Positions 7,722-18,066 are shown, numbered from the stretch's first letter. The stretch is 64,000 nucleotides of DNA from UBA6059 sp965227155 (GCA_965227155.1 OZ245731.1:806001-870000), one strand, 5' to 3'. Program-made: numbers and translations. Notes: generated by a model not told the origin, from the sequence alone.

Positions 7722-9776
7722 ATGAAAAAGTTCTTGCCCTTTCTGTTCCTGTTTCTGCTCATATCAGGGCTAGCTATCAGTCAGTCCAATTATGAGCCAT
7801 CATTCGAGGATGTCTTATCTCTACCTAGAATAGGAACACCTATAATTTCGCCGGATGGTAAGATAGTTGCCTATCCAAAAACTTATACCGACTGGGAAAA
7901 TAATACTTATGACACTGAATTATGGCTATCTAAAGGTGAAGGAGATCCCTTTCAGATTACAAATACAGCAGAAAGCAGCAGTACTGGACCTGAATGGTCT
8001 TATGATAGCAAATTCTTAGCCTTTTTGGCAGATCGGGGTAACAAAAACCAAATCTATGTGATGCGGGTCGCGGGTGGTGAAGCCTTTGCCATCACAAAAG
8101 AAAAAGGTGGTATCAAAAGCTTTAGCTGGTCACCCACTGCCCACGCCATTGCCTTTACCAGAGCGGATAAGGATGAGGACTTTGCCAAAAAGAGGGAGGA
8201 TAAATTCGGTAAATATGCTGTAGAAGATGACGAAATCATTCAAAATCATCTTTTCTACATCTCCTTTGATCCAAATCAAATTCCACAGCCTGCATACCAG
8301 TTTTGCGATAAAGCAGATTCTACCCAATCCTGTGTGAAACTACCGGAGCCTTTACAGCTTACCAACAGCAATTCATTTACTGTAGATGATTTTGACTGGT
8401 CGCCCGATGGGCAACGAATAGTATTTAGCCATCGCCCTACTACGGCTATTGAAGATTACATTAAATCCGATATCTCCATGGTTTCTATTGAGAGCAAGGA
8501 GCTAGTGAGCCTTGTATCTGCACCCGGGCCGGATGGCGATCCTGTATTTGGGCCAGACGGTCAATCAATCGTTTACCTCTCCAATAATGGTGATACTACC
8601 TCTATTTACCACAGCAATAATGTGGTAAAGCAACTCAATATCAAGAATGGTAAGTCTTCGGTAATTGAACCCGGAATTGATGAGAATATTGGTTCAGTAA
8701 AATGGAAAGGTGACCGATTGTATTTTATTGCCCGACAAAAAACAAAGCAATTTTTGTATGCTTTTGACCTTAAAGAAAAATCATCTACTCCGCTAAAAAC
8801 TACACCAGATAATATCTACAGCTATACGCTTTCGGCAGATGGTAATGAAATTGCCTATTATGGTGAATCCTACGACGGTCTGAGAGAGGTTTATCATGGA
8901 AAAACCACAGACAAAGAAAATACTCAAATAACCGATGAGACGGCTGCAATAGCCAATTGGGCCGTAGGTAGTGCTGAGGTCATCAGCTGGCAGAGTGAAG
9001 ATGGTGCCACCATTGAAGGGGTACTGCATAAACCCACTGATTTCGATCCCAATAAAAAATACCCACTGCTGGTGGTCATTCATGGAGGCCCTACCGGAGT
9101 GGATAGACCTACACCTGTGCTCAGTTATGTTTACCCAGTTAACCAATGGCTCAACAAAGGGGCGATTATTTTGAGACCTAATTACCGCGGATCTGCCGGA
9201 TATGGAGAGGAATTCCGATCACTGAATGTGCGAAACCTTGGTGTCGGTGATGCCTGGGATGTACTCTCCGGTGTGGATTATCTTATCAATCAGGGCTATG
9301 TCGACGAATCAAAAATGGGTGCAATGGGTTGGAGTCAGGGCGGCTATATCTCTGCCTTTTTAACCACCAATACCAATCGCTTCAAGGCGATCTCCAATGG
9401 AGCCGGCATCAGCAATTGGATGACCTATTATGTGAATACCGATATTCATCCATTCACCCGACAATATCTGAAAGCCACGCCATGGAGTGACCCTCAGATT
9501 TATGCGAAGACATCACCTATGACTAACATCAATCAGGCTTCAACACCTACATTGATCCAGCATGGCGAGTTTGACAAGAGGGTACCTATTCCTAATGCCT
9601 ATGAGCTATACCAGGGCTTACAAGATGTAGGTGTGCCTACCAAACTAATCGTTTACAAAGGATTTGGGCACGGCATAACCAAACCCAAGGAGCGGTTAGC
9701 TGCCATCTGGCACAATTGGCAGTGGTTTGGAAAATTTATTTGGGAAGAAGACATTGAGCTACCCGTGGAGGAATAG
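7722..9776 (+). CDS. S9 family prolyl oligopeptidase (dipeptidyl/acylaminoacyl peptidase type)
   Basis: A secreted serine peptidase of 684 residues. A signal peptide occupies residues 1-20 (KKFLPFLFLFLLISGLAIS). A WD40/TolB-like beta-propeller (~35-410, with repeated SPDGK and WSPDGQ motifs) gates a C-terminal alpha/beta-hydrolase domain. The catalytic triad is readable as S538 in GWSQGGY, D618 in HGEFDKRVP and H650 in GFGHGI. The likely role is hydrolysis of short peptides in the periplasm. It is divergent from msrP with a 45-bp intergenic region that must hold both promoters. Confidence 0.95.
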   Translation: MKKFLPFLFLFLLISGLAISQSNYEPSFEDVLSLPRIGTPIISPDGKIVAYPKTYTDWENNTYDTELWLSKGEGDPFQITNTAESSSTGPEWSYDSKFLAFLADRGNKNQIYVMRVAGGEAFAITKEKGGIKSFSWSPTAHAIAFTRADKDEDFAKKREDKFGKYAVEDDEIIQNHLFYISFDPNQIPQPAYQFCDKADSTQSCVKLPEPLQLTNSNSFTVDDFDWSPDGQRIVFSHRPTTAIEDYIKSDISMVSIESKELVSLVSAPGPDGDPVFGPDGQSIVYLSNNGDTTSIYHSNNVVKQLNIKNGKSSVIEPGIDENIGSVKWKGDRLYFIARQKTKQFLYAFDLKEKSSTPLKTTPDNIYSYTLSADGNEIAYYGESYDGLREVYHGKTTDKENTQITDETAAIANWAVGSAEVISWQSEDGATIEGVLHKPTDFDPNKKYPLLVVIHGGPTGVDRPTPVLSYVYPVNQWLNKGAIILRPNYRGSAGYGEEFRSLNVRNLGVGDAWDVLSGVDYLINQGYVDESKMGAMGWSQGGYISAFLTTNTNRFKAISNGAGISNWMTYYVNTDIHPFTRQYLKATPWSDPQIYAKTSPMTNINQASTPTLIQHGEFDKRVPIPNAYELYQGLQDVGVPTKLIVYKGFGHGITKPKERLAAIWHNWQWFGKFIWEEDIELPVEE

Positions 9777-9797
9777 CTCAATATCATACTTACTTAT

Positions 9798-11507
9798 TTA
9801 AAATTTTTCAGGCGGATTTTCCTCGGGCCATTCTTCTCTAAATAAGGTCCAGTAATCCTTGAGGGTGGATTTCATTTCCTTTCTCAGTAATAGGATACCG
9901 ATCAGGTTAGGGATGGTCATCAAGGCGATGGTGATACCGGATAATGTCCAAATAATAGTGGTGTCGGTGAAGGCTGCCAGGAAGAAAGCAATCACATAGA
10001 CTATCCTGTAGTACACAATTGATTTGTTGCCAAATAGGTAAGTCATCGCCCTATCGCCATAGTAAGACCAGGAAATTGCCGTACTGAATGCAAAAAGCAA
10101 TAACCCTATGGATACAATATACTGTCCAAAATCACCGAAATAGCTCCTGGTAAATGCAATGGTGGTCAATGGCGCACTGTGCACCAGCGATTGCCCACGG
10201 AAGTTGATCGTACCCAATTGATCATCTATCACACCATTGTTTACATTCACACGACCTGTGAAGGCCCCTTCCTCGGTGAATACATAAATGTCTTCAGCCA
10301 CAGAACGCGCATGCAGTATCGTGATATCTTGCTGAATTTCGCCATTCACAATGTTGAGCTGGCCAGTATAGGTTGGTAGTGACTCTTTACCATTGAGGTG
10401 CAAAAACAGCTTTTTGCTATCCTCATCGCTAGAATCATCATAAGTATCTGACATGACCACCATATCCACATTTTGAAAAAGGTTTTCATGCTTTTCATTC
10501 CAAACCCCGGAAGAAAGCAAAACCAAACCGGTGATGGTACAAATGATGATGGTGTCAATAAAAGGCTCCAGAATAGCCACCAATCCCTCAGAAACAGGTT
10601 CATGTGCTTTGGCTGAAGCGTGTGCAATGGGAGCGCTACCCTGACCGGCTTCATTCGAGAACAACCCTCTGTTTACACCTCTATTGAATGCATAAGCTAT
10701 GGTAGCACCCAAAAAACCGCCTGTAGCTGCGCTACCTGAAAAAATATCAGCAAAAATGGAAATGAAGCTAGGTACTATGTTTTCAATGTTGTAGAAAATT
10801 ACAGCCAGCGCACCAACAAAATAGATAGCTGCCATACCGGGTACAAGCTTGGAAGTAACTGCGGCAATACGCTTGATACCACCAATAATTACCAGACCCA
10901 ACAAAACAGCCAATACTGCGCCGGTAAGAATTTTATTCACCCCAAATGTGGCAAACAATGAGTTGGAGATACTATTGATCTGCGGTAAGCTACCTGTACC
11001 AAAAGAGGAGAGCACGGTGGCAAAAGCAAACAAAGCAGCCATCCACCGAAGGTCTAGTTTTTTCCCAAACAACTGGAAATCTGCATTTTTCATATAGTAC
11101 ATGGGCCCACCTGCCATAGTACCATCAGCTGTTTTTTCCCGGTATTTGTGTGACAGGGTTACTTCCACAAACTTAGTGGTCATACCCAATGCGGCAGTTA
11201 CCAACATCCAAAAGATAGCAGCAGGGCCTCCAAGGTGAATAGCCAGTGCCACACCGGCAATATTACCGGTACCCACAGTACCTGATAACGCCGTAGATAA
11301 AGCCTGAAAATGAGAGGTATCTCCTTCATCACCTTCCTTATCAAATTTTCCCTTTACAACCTGCAGTGCAAACCTGAAATACCTTATCTGCGGAAACTTT
11401 AAATACAGAGTGAAAAATATCCCTGTTCCCAGAAGTAGGTAAACAAACCAGTCTGATCCGCCAATGGCGCCATCTATAACGGATAGTATTTCGTTCAATT
11501 CTTGCAT
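9798..11507 (-). CDS. Sodium:alanine/glycine symporter, AGCS family, with soluble insert
   Basis: An inner-membrane Na+-coupled amino-acid transporter of the AGCS/DAACS-like alanine symporter family, 569 residues with around ten hydrophobic segments. Family motifs include GTGNIAGVALAI, TMAGGPMYYM and NRGVNRGLFSNEAGQGSAPIAHA. Unlike ordinary members (about 450-540 residues), it has a hydrophilic stretch at about residues 340-450, from NVDMVVMSDTYDD to LTTIAFTRSYFG, between transmembrane helices. It reads like a beta-rich domain and includes a cluster of acidic residues. A regulatory or periplasmic sensing role is inference only. It is convergent with the S9 peptidase gene. Confidence 0.93.
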   Translation of the reverse strand: MQELNEILSVIDGAIGGSDWFVYLLLGTGIFFTLYLKFPQIRYFRFALQVVKGKFDKEGDEGDTSHFQALSTALSGTVGTGNIAGVALAIHLGGPAAIFWMLVTAALGMTTKFVEVTLSHKYREKTADGTMAGGPMYYMKNADFQLFGKKLDLRWMAALFAFATVLSSFGTGSLPQINSISNSLFATFGVNKILTGAVLAVLLGLVIIGGIKRIAAVTSKLVPGMAAIYFVGALAVIFYNIENIVPSFISIFADIFSGSAATGGFLGATIAYAFNRGVNRGLFSNEAGQGSAPIAHASAKAHEPVSEGLVAILEPFIDTIIICTITGLVLLSSGVWNEKHENLFQNVDMVVMSDTYDDSSDEDSKKLFLHLNGKESLPTYTGQLNIVNGEIQQDITILHARSVAEDIYVFTEEGAFTGRVNVNNGVIDDQLGTINFRGQSLVHSAPLTTIAFTRSYFGDFGQYIVSIGLLLFAFSTAISWSYYGDRAMTYLFGNKSIVYYRIVYVIAFFLAAFTDTTIIWTLSGITIALMTIPNLIGILLLRKEMKSTLKDYWTLFREEWPEENPPEKF

Positions 11508-11608
11508 GAGGCAATTTTAAAATTTAGGAAAGCAACAAAAATATAAATATTCACTACAATGCATAGATTAATTTGCCCGGACGGTAAAACACTACGCGAT
11601 CAAAAAAA

Positions 11609-12583
11609 TCACAGGTTTTTAATGATGTCATAGATCAGGTGGGCAGCCAGTCGGGAAGTGCGATTGTCCACATCCAGCAATGGATTTAATTCAGCAATAT
11701 CAATGCTTACTGTTTTCTTTTTGTTGAGCACATCTTTGATGATCTGCCTTACAGCATGAGGCTTTAGCCCGATCACACCGGGCGCACTAACGCCGGGCGC
11801 ATAAGCGCCGTTCAACACATCAAGATCAATGGTAAGATAGATTTGATCCACTTTTTCACTCATATGCTCAATGGCCTGGTAGGCAACCTCTACCCCATCG
11901 TTTACAATCTCATCGCTGGAAACCCAATCCACACCCAGTGATTGTACCCGGTTAAAAAGGGCTTTGGTGTTAGAAGCTTCATCGATACCCAAAGCGAGGT
12001 ATTGAAATTTCATGGGCTCTTTGTCCAGCATTTTTGCTATCTGCAAAAAAGGCGTGCCACTGGAGCCCTGCGATTCATAGTTTCGCAAGTCAAAATGGGC
12101 ATCCAGATTAATGATCCCCACTGTTTTCTTTTGTGTGCTGAGATAATCAAAAATACCTAGAAAATGACCGTAGGCAATCTCATGACCACCACCCAGCAGT
12201 ATCGGGAAGTAGTTGTTTTGTAATAAAAGACTAACCTTTTTGCCCAGCATTTCCTGTGCCTGCTCCAGACCATCCCCCTTACAAATTACATCGCCGGCAT
12301 CATAGAGCCTAACCCTGCTGTTCACAAAATGAACGGCCTGGTTGGCCATGAATTTCCTAATGCTGGCTGGCCCTGCCTGCGCACCTACCCGACCTTTGTT
12401 TCTCCGTACGCCCTCATCACTACAAAAACCCAGAAACGCGATATTGTGCTGCTCTTTGGCCTGACTAGTATTGGGCTCACTGAGGTCAACCATTTCTATA
12501 ACATGGTGCCAGCGATTGCCTTCTTCACCATCCAATGGGTCGGTTCTACCCTGCCAGTTGCCTTTTTGAGGAGGTTGGTACAT
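11609..12583 (-). CDS. hutG: Formimidoylglutamase (ureohydrolase/arginase superfamily)
   Basis: A 324-residue ureohydrolase with binuclear-manganese signatures: GGGHEIAYGHF, NLDAHFDLR and LTIDLDVL, then SIDIAELNPLLD. These are the conserved His/Asp ligands of the arginase fold. The N-terminal segment and overall pattern fit formimidoylglutamase, which converts N-formimidoyl-glutamate to glutamate plus formamide in histidine degradation; agmatinase or arginase are less likely alternatives. No other hut genes lie in the window, so the pathway assignment rests on family similarity only. Confidence 0.85.
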   Translation of the reverse strand: MYQPPQKGNWQGRTDPLDGEEGNRWHHVIEMVDLSEPNTSQAKEQHNIAFLGFCSDEGVRRNKGRVGAQAGPASIRKFMANQAVHFVNSRVRLYDAGDVICKGDGLEQAQEMLGKKVSLLLQNNYFPILLGGGHEIAYGHFLGIFDYLSTQKKTVGIINLDAHFDLRNYESQGSSGTPFLQIAKMLDKEPMKFQYLALGIDEASNTKALFNRVQSLGVDWVSSDEIVNDGVEVAYQAIEHMSEKVDQIYLTIDLDVLNGAYAPGVSAPGVIGLKPHAVRQIIKDVLNKKKTVSIDIAELNPLLDVDNRTSRLAAHLIYDIIKNL

Positions 12584-12632
12584 ACTTGATCGGTAGTTTC
12601 AAATTTTCAGAATAATCCAATTTAACAAATTA

Positions 12633-15620
12633 TCAGAAACTGAAAATGCTATCCCCAGATTCCCTTACCTCATTTTTCAAGTTATTCACCTCTGCTTCAA
12701 AGTTACTGTAGCTTTTCTCATCCATCAGATCATATAACCGAATAATAGCCGTATCGGCATAATTATCCAGTTTCATACGCGTGGCCTGTACTACAAATGC
12801 CTTGATCAGTGCTACAGAATACCTGTTGACATCTATGGCATTGCGTAGGAGATCATATGCTTCAAACTCCTCTCCGATGGTATGGAAATAAGTAGCTGCT
12901 TTAAGACAGCCCCAGATAAAAAATGGGTTGTCGGTTGCAAGCTGCTTGTAAGTTTGCCTGGCTACCGTTGAATCTCCTGCAATAGCCGCATTATGTGCCT
13001 CGGTCAACAGTTTGGCAGGCCTGGAGATAGATTGTAGCACAGCATTGGTCGGGCTAACCGCACCTTCTGCCTCCATCACTGATAATACCGCCTTTAAATC
13101 AGCCCATGGCTGCTGCACAGACCTATCGGGTTTGTCGATCATGGACAAATAAATAGCTGCCTGTTCGTAATTGGCTTCCCTCGCATATTGCTCCGCAATG
13201 GTAACCAGCGCATTATGACGGTATGGCGTGGCTTCAAAATTATTAAGCATTTGCTCCAAATCCTGCTGTGTCCAATCCTTAAGCCTGTACCTGATAGCCA
13301 TGTACTTCACTCTATCTTCCAGGGTAGCCAAACCGGAAGCGCCAAGGGATAAAGCTTTTTGCAGATCATCGATCATGGCTACATTTCCGCCCTGCATCAG
13401 TCCAAATGCCACTGCAAAATTCCCTGCTTCCAGGTTTGCAAGCATAAGGTTGGTAGTATCACGCACCTCATTTTCAAAGGCTTTGCTGAGGTAATCCAGG
13501 GCTAATGCTGGAGCGCCCTGCTCAAGGGCCAGCAACCCAAGCGTGCGCTGATATTGGCCTGCATTTTCAGACTGAAAGCTCACTGCATCAAACTGCCTGA
13601 AGGCGTCCGATATGTTGCCTGCATTATACTGTTGCCAGGCCTGGCTATACAGCAGCCATTCTTCATATTTTGCATTGCCAGGGTAAGCTGCCAATTTTGG
13701 CAACCCCTCTATCAAGCCAGTTTCCTGGTCAGCTTTCGACGTGAATGTGTTCACCACAAGCGGCAGGGTGTATGCATTTAAGGTGCTGTCATTCAAATCA
13801 TTTGTGTCAAATTTGAGGTTAGGATGATCCATACCAAAGCGGTTGCCCAATACCATAAGGTTTGCTTTAGCCGGCACATAATCATTCTCATTGATCGCTT
13901 GTACCAGTGAATCAAAATCTGGTTGGATCAGCTTTCTGGCAAAAAAGCCGGTTTTGTTGGAAGCTGCTACACGCTCATCCCTTTGATTTCCTTTTACATC
14001 ATTAAGGTAATAAAGCGTAGAATCGTTGATGTCAGTCTCTGAAAAGAGTAAAGCCAGGTTATTCTTGATGGCTCCATCATCAGGGAATTTTTGAATACCC
14101 TCCTGCAAAGCAAAAAGCGCATCAAAATAGAGATTTTGCTGTCTGTAGGTATTGCTCAGGTTGATGTATGCATGAGGGGTTGGCTGCTTTGCAGTGGCCG
14201 CCTTGTAATTGTAGATTGCCCTTGCCGGTTTCCTTTCCTCTATGTCGAGCCTCGCCAATCGATAATGCGATCGGTGGTTGTTGTAGCCATAATTCGTGCC
14301 CTGCACATAAAACTCACGGGCCACATTGGGCTCATTGCGTAAGTATAAATCACCGACCAGGTTATAATACCCTGCTACAGCCTGGTTAAGGGGTGCCTGA
14401 TTGGCAATAAAATAGAGTGCCAGCACCACCACCAGGCTGGCTAGTGTTGCCGTAGCATATGGAAAATTACCTTCCTTGTACACAATTTTATATACCTGGA
14501 GATTCCGAATCAGCGGTGTGATGTAATTGGCGATCACGTAAATAAAAAACATGGCACCAAACCCAAGGTGGCTGAAAACGATGGTGTCTTCAAAAGTTTC
14601 GAGCAAGGGATCATTGGCCATTACCATCTGGTATCTGATGCTTGTAAAAGCTATGACCGCCAGCGCCAGCAGAAATAATCCCCCCAAAGGATTGTAAGCA
14701 AAAACAGCCCCATAAGCTTCTTCCTTTTTCTCGAATGACCATAAGGCTATACCTAGCGAAATGATTATGAGTACAAAAGCATTGACATAGAGAATATCCC
14801 AATCGATATAACCACCATTGCGGAGGTAGATCAGGAATATGTTGCCCAGGTAAATAAGGCTGAAAATCAAAAAATGGGCAGCATTTCGATTACTCTTATC
14901 CGGTCTGGCTTGTGTGATCAGGTAAAGAATGAGGTAGACAATCTCATGAGCAACAAAAAAGACAAACAAAATGGAGATAAGCACCCCTACAAAGACACCA
15001 TAATGCGCCAGGTGCATGAAGGGATTATTGACATTAGATCCCCAAAATATCAAAAGGGCTAAAACTCCAAATAAGCCAAAGAATGAAATTAAACGGATCG
15101 TCATGCTGGCATATTTCTGCCAGGCCTGGTACAGGTAGCTTACGCCAAGGAAAAGCGCAGCAATACCGATGAGCGGTTCCCTACCCTGAAAACCAAATAA
15201 CTGCAGCTGCTGCCATTGCATACTGATAAGTAGAATCGTAAATACACCCATCGAAAGAGTGAACCAGAACGTAGAAAAATAAGTGGTAATGGTAAGCAGC
15301 AGAGATAGCCCCAAAGCCAGGAAAATAAGGTACAGGTAGGTATCCCAGGCCTCAAACTGGAATGGGCTGCCTTCAAAGTATTGCTTAATCAGAAAGTTAT
15401 CAGCCAGCAGGTCTACAGTAAAAAGGCCCAATGAAAACTGGTGTAATGGGATTTTCACTACCTCGGTGGTAGCTGTCACATACCAATCGAGCCCATTGTA
15501 GGGCATATTGAAAAATGCTGCCAGGTATAGCAAAAGCGAAACTGCCAGCAAAAGCAGGAAAAACCTGTATATCATCCGATAGGGTTGGTCCCAATCGCTT
15601 TTAAGTAAGTGGCGAAGCAT
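12633..15620 (-). CDS. Large polytopic membrane protein with C-terminal TPR domain
   Basis: A 995-residue protein not recognised at the gene-name level. Residues ~15-430 contain about 10-11 hydrophobic helices; residues ~440-990 are soluble and alpha-helical, with TPR-like repeats (for example LRNEPNVAREFYVQGTNYG and RQQNLYFDALFALQEG). The architecture suggests an inner-membrane scaffold with a large periplasmic or cytoplasmic repeat domain. It lies directly upstream of hutG on the same strand (49-bp gap) and downstream of plsC. No catalytic motif is visible. Confidence 0.85.
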   Translation of the reverse strand: MLRHLLKSDWDQPYRMIYRFFLLLLAVSLLLYLAAFFNMPYNGLDWYVTATTEVVKIPLHQFSLGLFTVDLLADNFLIKQYFEGSPFQFEAWDTYLYLIFLALGLSLLLTITTYFSTFWFTLSMGVFTILLISMQWQQLQLFGFQGREPLIGIAALFLGVSYLYQAWQKYASMTIRLISFFGLFGVLALLIFWGSNVNNPFMHLAHYGVFVGVLISILFVFFVAHEIVYLILYLITQARPDKSNRNAAHFLIFSLIYLGNIFLIYLRNGGYIDWDILYVNAFVLIIISLGIALWSFEKKEEAYGAVFAYNPLGGLFLLALAVIAFTSIRYQMVMANDPLLETFEDTIVFSHLGFGAMFFIYVIANYITPLIRNLQVYKIVYKEGNFPYATATLASLVVVLALYFIANQAPLNQAVAGYYNLVGDLYLRNEPNVAREFYVQGTNYGYNNHRSHYRLARLDIEERKPARAIYNYKAATAKQPTPHAYINLSNTYRQQNLYFDALFALQEGIQKFPDDGAIKNNLALLFSETDINDSTLYYLNDVKGNQRDERVAASNKTGFFARKLIQPDFDSLVQAINENDYVPAKANLMVLGNRFGMDHPNLKFDTNDLNDSTLNAYTLPLVVNTFTSKADQETGLIEGLPKLAAYPGNAKYEEWLLYSQAWQQYNAGNISDAFRQFDAVSFQSENAGQYQRTLGLLALEQGAPALALDYLSKAFENEVRDTTNLMLANLEAGNFAVAFGLMQGGNVAMIDDLQKALSLGASGLATLEDRVKYMAIRYRLKDWTQQDLEQMLNNFEATPYRHNALVTIAEQYAREANYEQAAIYLSMIDKPDRSVQQPWADLKAVLSVMEAEGAVSPTNAVLQSISRPAKLLTEAHNAAIAGDSTVARQTYKQLATDNPFFIWGCLKAATYFHTIGEEFEAYDLLRNAIDVNRYSVALIKAFVVQATRMKLDNYADTAIIRLYDLMDEKSYSNFEAEVNNLKNEVRESGDSIFSF

Positions 15621-15686
15621 GCGTAAGTAATGAATTAGATGTCAAATTATTCCTATTGGAACCCTCTCTTTGAAAAGGATACGAAA

Positions 15687-16448
15687 TTAATGGATTGCCT
15701 CCTCAGTCTCAAAAAACTCGGGGTAATGCAGCCTTAATGTGCGGTCAATAATATCAAAAGTTTGCTGCTTTAAAGCCGGCATATCCTTTTCCGTAAGTCC
15801 CTTGGTAGGAATTGGCTCATGAATGATGATTTTAGCGGTATGAAAGCTGGGCAGGTAAGTTTCATCATCGGGCAGAATCCGAAAGTTAGTTGGTAGGGTT
15901 ATAGGTACAACGGGTACTTGCTCATTGATGGCAATTCGAAAAGCCCCCTCCTTGAATCGCACCATCCTTGGCGGGTTTTTGGTGAGGATGCCACCTTCCG
16001 GAAATACCATCAGGCTTTTACCCTCTGCCACGGCTTTTCGCCCTCGTACTACAGTTTCATACCGGCTTTTTAAACTGGATCGATTAACCATGATGTGAAG
16101 GCCTTTAAACATGTAACCAAACAATGGCACCTTGCTTACTGAAGATTTTCCAATGAACATGAATGGCTTTGGCAATAATCCCATGATGGGAATATCGATG
16201 TAGGAGAAATGGTTGGCGCAAAATACGCAGGGGCCTTTTATCTTCTTAAAGTTTTGCAAGCCTTCCACGCGAGTAGGTAGAAAAATGAGCGGAAAATAAA
16301 TTCTAGCCCAGATATAGTTTATATGCCCGCCTAACTTCCACCACGGCTTGACCCAAATCGCAAGTAGGTAAAATGGAAAAAACACAAGGAATAAGCCTAT
16401 AAACCATATCGCTGCGTAGATACTGTATATCCTTTTGAGGAAGACCAT
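15687..16448 (-). CDS. plsC: 1-acyl-sn-glycerol-3-phosphate acyltransferase
   Basis: A membrane-bound acyltransferase that makes phosphatidic acid from lysophosphatidic acid. The 253-residue protein has an N-terminal hydrophobic pair (~10-35), the catalytic NHFSYID (NHxxxxD-type) motif and the substrate-binding VFPEGG block, plus a proline-rich VPVVPITLP strand. The size is typical. It is the first gene of a minus-strand run that continues with the membrane/TPR gene. The 267-bp region upstream separates it from the divergent serpin gene. Confidence 0.93.
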   Translation of the reverse strand: MVFLKRIYSIYAAIWFIGLFLVFFPFYLLAIWVKPWWKLGGHINYIWARIYFPLIFLPTRVEGLQNFKKIKGPCVFCANHFSYIDIPIMGLLPKPFMFIGKSSVSKVPLFGYMFKGLHIMVNRSSLKSRYETVVRGRKAVAEGKSLMVFPEGGILTKNPPRMVRFKEGAFRIAINEQVPVVPITLPTNFRILPDDETYLPSFHTAKIIIHEPIPTKGLTEKDMPALKQQTFDIIDRTLRLHYPEFFETEEAIH

Positions 16449-16715
16449 ACGCTAAAATAATGTCTGAGGCGGGCTTTACGATTAAGACAATGAAACTTTT
16501 GAGGCGTTTAGGGTTGTATGCTCCTAATGAATTTGGCCTGGATAATTCAAAAATGAATGATCCATATCAAAATCCCTGTAAACCAATGGTTGTGTGAGTT
16601 CATTACCCTAAAGTACAGTGACCACCTTGAAATATGGATATCCGTTTTAATAAAATATCTTCCAACCAAACTCCAAAAGTAGGTGTCTTTCGGTAAGAAC
16701 AATATTTCAAAAACA

Positions 16716-17933
16716 ATGGACAAAAAGAGTTTCATCATTTTTTCACTACTCATAGCTATGTCGGTTACATCCTGTACTAATGAAGATAGTACTACCGACC
16801 TCCCCGAACCGGTTATCAGAGAACTTACAGTTAATGAAGCAGAGATAAGCTCAGCGGCCAATAATTTCACCTTTAATCTAATGAGCAAAATAGAAGAGGA
16901 ACTTCCCAATGAGAATTACTTCATTTCTTCATTTAGTGTGAGCACAGCGCTTTCAATGGTGATGAATGGCGCTTCTGAAGAGAGTCAGGCCGGATTTATC
17001 CAGGCCCTGGATTTAACCGGCATGTCGCCCGCTGCTATCAATGAATCCTATAGTTCTTTGGTGGATTACGTTTATAGTCTTGACCCATCTATTACTCTTA
17101 ATGTTGCCAATTCTAATTGGTATTCAAAGGAATATACCATCGATAGTGATTTTGCCAGAATCCTCTCTGAATATTATGATGCAGACATTTTTGCAAAGGA
17201 CTTTAGCAATGCCGCCACCCTTGGAGAATTGAATGGATGGGTTGAAAATGAAACCAATGGTAAAATCAGAAATATTCTGGATCAAATAAATCCTGAAGAT
17301 GTCATGTTTTTGATCAATGCGATATACTTTAAAGCTAACTGGACAGCTCAATTTGATCCCAATACCACACAGGATCGGCCTTTCCTTTTGGCCAATAATC
17401 AAACCGTAAATGTCCCCACCATGGCTGCGGAGGTGAAACACTGGACAGCCTATGACAATACAGTGAATGCCCAGCTTATCGAAATCCCGTATGGCAATGA
17501 ATCCTATGCATTTACCATCATAATGCCTGATGATCCATCAAGTATTAATGATCTATCTTCTCAAATTGATGCCAACAGGCTGAATGATGTTTTAGCCGAC
17601 TCAGTAACCCAGGAGCGGGATTTGTATCTTCCAAAATTTCAGCTTGAATTCAAGACTGATCTCAAAGATATTTTGATGGAAATGGGCATGCCCATCACCG
17701 GCCTAAACAATTTGTTTGATGAAGATCCTCCATTGGCCATCAGTAAAGTGATCCATCAGTCTTTCCTCGAAGTAAATGAGGAAGGATCAGAAGCCGCTGC
17801 TGCCACAGTGATTGGTGTAGAGTTAACTTCCGTTCCCGCTGCTACAACAGTGAACCAGCCCTTTATTTTTCTGATCCGCGAGAGAAATAGTGGTACTATT
17901 CTGTTTTCGGGGAGGCTATTGGATCCGAGGTGA
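16716..17933 (+). CDS. Lipoprotein serpin (serine protease inhibitor)
   Basis: A 405-residue serpin with a lipoprotein signal (hydrophobic FIIFSLLIAMSVTSC, cysteine at residue ~20), so it is predicted to be anchored in the envelope. The reactive-centre hinge EEGSEAAAAT is the alanine-rich type of inhibitory serpins. Counting from the hinge places the scissile P1-P1' near Thr-Ser in VELTSVP. The conserved C-terminal strand PFIFLIRERNSGTILFSGRL is present. The ATG at 16716 is chosen over an upstream GTG at 16683 because it directly precedes the lipoprotein signal. Secreted serpins are known in Bacteroidota, for example miropin of Tannerella, and block host or competitor proteases. Confidence 0.94.
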   Translation: MDKKSFIIFSLLIAMSVTSCTNEDSTTDLPEPVIRELTVNEAEISSAANNFTFNLMSKIEEELPNENYFISSFSVSTALSMVMNGASEESQAGFIQALDLTGMSPAAINESYSSLVDYVYSLDPSITLNVANSNWYSKEYTIDSDFARILSEYYDADIFAKDFSNAATLGELNGWVENETNGKIRNILDQINPEDVMFLINAIYFKANWTAQFDPNTTQDRPFLLANNQTVNVPTMAAEVKHWTAYDNTVNAQLIEIPYGNESYAFTIIMPDDPSSINDLSSQIDANRLNDVLADSVTQERDLYLPKFQLEFKTDLKDILMEMGMPITGLNNLFDEDPPLAISKVIHQSFLEVNEEGSEAAAATVIGVELTSVPAATTVNQPFIFLIRERNSGTILFSGRLLDPR

Positions 17934-17945
17934 AAATTTTCAGGT

Positions 17946-17985
17946 TGAATGTCGAGCCGTTCTATTGTTGATAGGCGGCTCTTCA
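17946..17985 (+). terminator. Probable terminator after serpin gene
   Basis: GAGCCG (17954-17959) pairs with CGGCTC (17976-17981), and the outer TTGAA/TTCAA can extend the stem around a small bulge. A T-rich tract follows (TTTGGCTTTTTA). It lies just after the serpin stop, in front of the convergent PIN gene. Confidence 0.5.
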
Positions 17986-18066
17986 ATTTGGCTTTTTAGC
18001 AATAGAATTGAAGCCGCTTGGTTATTATCATCACTATATTCAATCCCATCCTGGCCAAAAGTGTGA

